From DASUFE01 sp036274675 (GTDB taxonomy: Bacteria; Pseudomonadota; Gammaproteobacteria; HTCC5015): a DNA stretch of 5,146 nt. The translations under genes and the position numbers were made by a program. Every line of letters begins with the position of its first letter. The first letter of the stretch is position 1. Under the pieces are notes generated by a model, which was given only the letters and a program-made list of their open reading frames with translations, was not told where the DNA came from and searched no databases. The stretch spans positions 1 through 5,146 of the forward strand of contig DASUFE010000103.1 in NCBI GenBank assembly GCA_036274675.1, given 5' to 3'. This document shows, piece after piece, positions 3,346 through 5,146 of this stretch.

Positions 3346-5146
3346 TATTTGACCTTCATTCCGGGTTCAGCGCCGGAATCCGGCGACAGTATAAAGAGCC
3401 CCGGCGTTTTGCCCTCCGCATCGGAGGCGGCCAGCACCATGCCTTCGGAGAGTCCGAATTTCATCTTACGCGGCGCGAGGTTGGCGACCATGACGGTGAG
3501 GCGCCCGATGAGCGTGGCCGGATCATAGGCCGACTTGATGCCGGCGAAGACCTGGCGCGTGCCGAGTGCGCCGACGTCGAGTCTCAGCTGCAGCAGCTTG
3601 TCGGCGCCTTCCACGTGCTCGGCATTGACGATCTTCGCGATACGCAGGTCGATCTTGGAAAAATCCTCGATCGAGATCGTGCCGCTTTTATCTCCCTCGC
3701 CCTCTTTAGAGGGAGAGGAGCTCGAGGATTGAGTTTGTGCTTGATTCACATTGTCGTTCCCAGCTTTACCGGGTGAGGGCGATGTTGTATTCATTTCCAG
3801 AGTTTCCTTGTTCGCTGCGATTAAGGCCTCGATCTGCCTGGGATCGATGCGGGTGACCAGATGTTTGTATTCGTTTATCCGGTGTCCTGATTCCAGCCGG
3901 ACAAACTTGTTCCTCCAGGGCAGTTCCGGGATGTTGAGAAAGCTTTCGACCTCGCGCGCGAGCTTGGGCAGCACCGGCGCCAGCAGCATGGTCAGACTCT
4001 TGAACATGCTTAGCGCGTGAGAGCTGACGGATTGCAGCAAGGCCTCCTGGCCTTCCTGCTTTGCAAGCTCCCATGGTTTGAGATCGTTCACATATACATT
4101 GGCGAGATCCGCCAGGGCCATGATCCCGCGTATGGCGCGCGCATAATCCCTGCTGTTGTAGGCTTCCGCGATTTGCGGCGCGGTTTCATCAAAGCTGTTA
4201 ACGAATTTGGTATAAGGGAGGCCTGCGTTTTTTTCGGGCGTATAACCAATCACGCCTCCGAAGCGTTTGGAGATAAATCCCGCGCAGCGGCTGGCGATAT
4301 TGATGTACTTGCCGACCAGATCACTGTTTACACGAAAGATAAAGTCTTCGAAATTAAGATCGATATCCTGAATTGCCCCGTTTAATTTCGCAGCATAGTA
4401 ATAACGCAGCCATTCGGGGTTCAGTCCCTGCTTGATATAGCTTTCCGCGCTGATCAGGGTGCCGCGCGATTTGGACATTTTCTCCCCGTTTACCGTCAGA
4501 AAACCGTGCACAAAGACGTTGCTCGGGGTGCGATGGCCGCTGTATTCGAGCATCGCCGGCCAGAACAAGGCGTGGAAATTGAGGATGTCCTTGCCGATAA
4601 AGTGATACAGCTGATTCCCGGAATCATTTTTCCAGAATTCATCGAACTTGAGGCCTGTGCGCCCGCACAGGTTTTTGAAACTGGCCATATAGCCGACCGG
4701 GGCATCCAGCCAGACATAGAAATATTTGCCCGGCGCGCCGGGTATCTCGAAACCAAAGTAGGGAGCGTCGCGCGAGATATCCCAGTCTTTTAAACCGCTG
4801 GCGAGCCATTCGCCCATCTTGTTTGCGGCTTCGTCCTGCAATGATCCGGAGCGCGTCCATTTTTTAAGGAAATCGACGCAACGCTGGTCGGAAAGCTTGA
4901 AGAAATAATGCTCGGAGGATTTGCGCACCGGCTTTTCGCCGGAGACGACGGAATAGGGATTCTTTAAATCCGTGGCGGCATAAGTGGTGCCGCAAACTTC
5001 GCAGGCATCGCCGTACTGATCCTTGGCGCCGCACTTGGGGCATTCCCCCTTGATGTAGCGGTCAGGCAGGAACATTTTTCTTGCCGGGTCGTAAAACTGT
5101 TCGACGTCGCGGCGTGCAATCAGCTTCGCCTTGTCCAGTCTCTTGT
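3345..5146 (-). CDS. metG: Methionyl-tRNA synthetase (N-terminus beyond window)
   Basis: Charges tRNA-Met in the cytoplasm. The frame is open to the right edge, giving 599 residues; the start, with the HIGH-type motif, is outside. Numbered from the edge, the visible parts are: the zinc-knuckle insertion with Cys35, Cys38, Cys48 and Cys51 (CPKCGAKDQYGDACEVC); the class I core with FFFKLSD-, WDISRDAPYFGFEIP- and FYVWLDAPVGYM-like segments; the KMSKS signature at about 222-226 (bases 4467-4481); the helical anticodon-binding domain; a low-complexity linker (451-485); and a C-terminal tRNA-binding (Trbp111-type) domain from about 489 to the end. It is thus the long, dimer-forming form found in E. 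coli. An internal ATG at 5075 is not the start, since homologous residues continue upstream (FYDPARKMFLPDRY). Its stop is 39 bp before rsxB. Confidence 0.97.
   Translation of the reverse strand, partial: KRLDKAKLIARRDVEQFYDPARKMFLPDRYIKGECPKCGAKDQYGDACEVCGTTYAATDLKNPYSVVSGEKPVRKSSEHYFFKLSDQRCVDFLKKWTRSGSLQDEAANKMGEWLASGLKDWDISRDAPYFGFEIPGAPGKYFYVWLDAPVGYMASFKNLCGRTGLKFDEFWKNDSGNQLYHFIGKDILNFHALFWPAMLEYSGHRTPSNVFVHGFLTVNGEKMSKSRGTLISAESYIKQGLNPEWLRYYYAAKLNGAIQDIDLNFEDFIFRVNSDLVGKYINIASRCAGFISKRFGGVIGYTPEKNAGLPYTKFVNSFDETAPQIAEAYNSRDYARAIRGIMALADLANVYVNDLKPWELAKQEGQEALLQSVSSHALSMFKSLTMLLAPVLPKLAREVESFLNIPELPWRNKFVRLESGHRINEYKHLVTRIDPRQIEALIAANKETLEMNTTSPSPGKAGNDNVNQAQTQSSSSSPSKEGEGDKSGTISIEDFSKIDLRIAKIVNAEHVEGADKLLQLRLDVGALGTRQVFAGIKSAYDPATLIGRLTVMVANLAPRKMKFGLSEGMVLAASDAEGKTPGLFILSPDSGAEPGMKVK
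3692..3780 (-). repeat. Repeat-like hairpin sequence within the metG linker
   Basis: The DNA of the MetG linker contains a hairpin: CCCTCT (3700-3705) with AGAGGG (3708-3713), extended by further pairs out to 3692-3720. About 50 bp further on is GGGTGAGGGC (3771-3780). GAGGG-type hairpins followed by GGGTGAGGGC are typical of dispersed intergenic palindromes in proteobacteria. Here it is translated in frame as a Ser/Pro/Gly/Gln-rich stretch (SPSPGKAG ... SSSSSPSKEGEGDK). Origin by repeat insertion is inferred. Confidence 0.5.

Noticed and set aside
2562..3776. A 404-codon open frame on the plus strand starting in the AT-rich gap
   Set aside because: It is antisense to the RnfB-like gene and the end of metG, both firmly identified. 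The product is Arg/Ala/Gly-rich with no family features.

Overview
The window looks like chromosomal DNA from a GC-rich proteobacterium, most likely gamma or beta. The Nth and MetG proteins are strongly proteobacterial in sequence, and the order metG / rnfB-like gene / nth resembles the metG-rnf-nth neighbourhoods of that group. I cannot name a genus.

Layout from left to right. Bases 1-126 (+) are the last 41 codons of an alpha/beta hydrolase of the dienelactone-hydrolase type. Bases 127-394 hold no gene; they carry a cluster of palindromic intergenic repeats (two direct copies of 39 bp, one interrupted inverted copy, and long stem-loops). Everything after that is on the minus strand. A two-gene unit, read from 1588 down to 395, encodes an exported 107-residue peptide with six identical EGKCG motifs and a DUF692/MNIO iron enzyme. 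It matches the HvfA-HvfB / bufferin class of modified, copper-binding peptides. A gap follows (1589-1826), then nth (endonuclease III, 1827-2462), a repeat-rich AT-rich gap (2463-2681), a short RnfB-like ferredoxin gene (2682-3305), a perfect 20-bp palindrome (3326-3345), and metG (methionyl-tRNA synthetase, 3345 to the right edge, N-terminus missing).

How the genes work together. The precursor and the MNIO enzyme form a tight pair, 24 bp apart and in the same frame, with the substrate first. The usual third member, a DUF2063-type partner (HvfC/BufC), is absent: the space where it would lie holds the repeat cluster and then an oppositely oriented hydrolase gene. MetG, the RnfB-like protein and Nth are housekeeping genes. 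The last two are both [4Fe-4S] proteins. Their linkage looks like a remnant of a full rnf-nth locus, because rnfA, C, D, G and E are not between metG and nth.

The most interesting points are the HvfA/HvfB-like pair without its partner protein, the dense and varied repeat content between genes, and a repeat-like hairpin sequence that has become part of the MetG interdomain linker.
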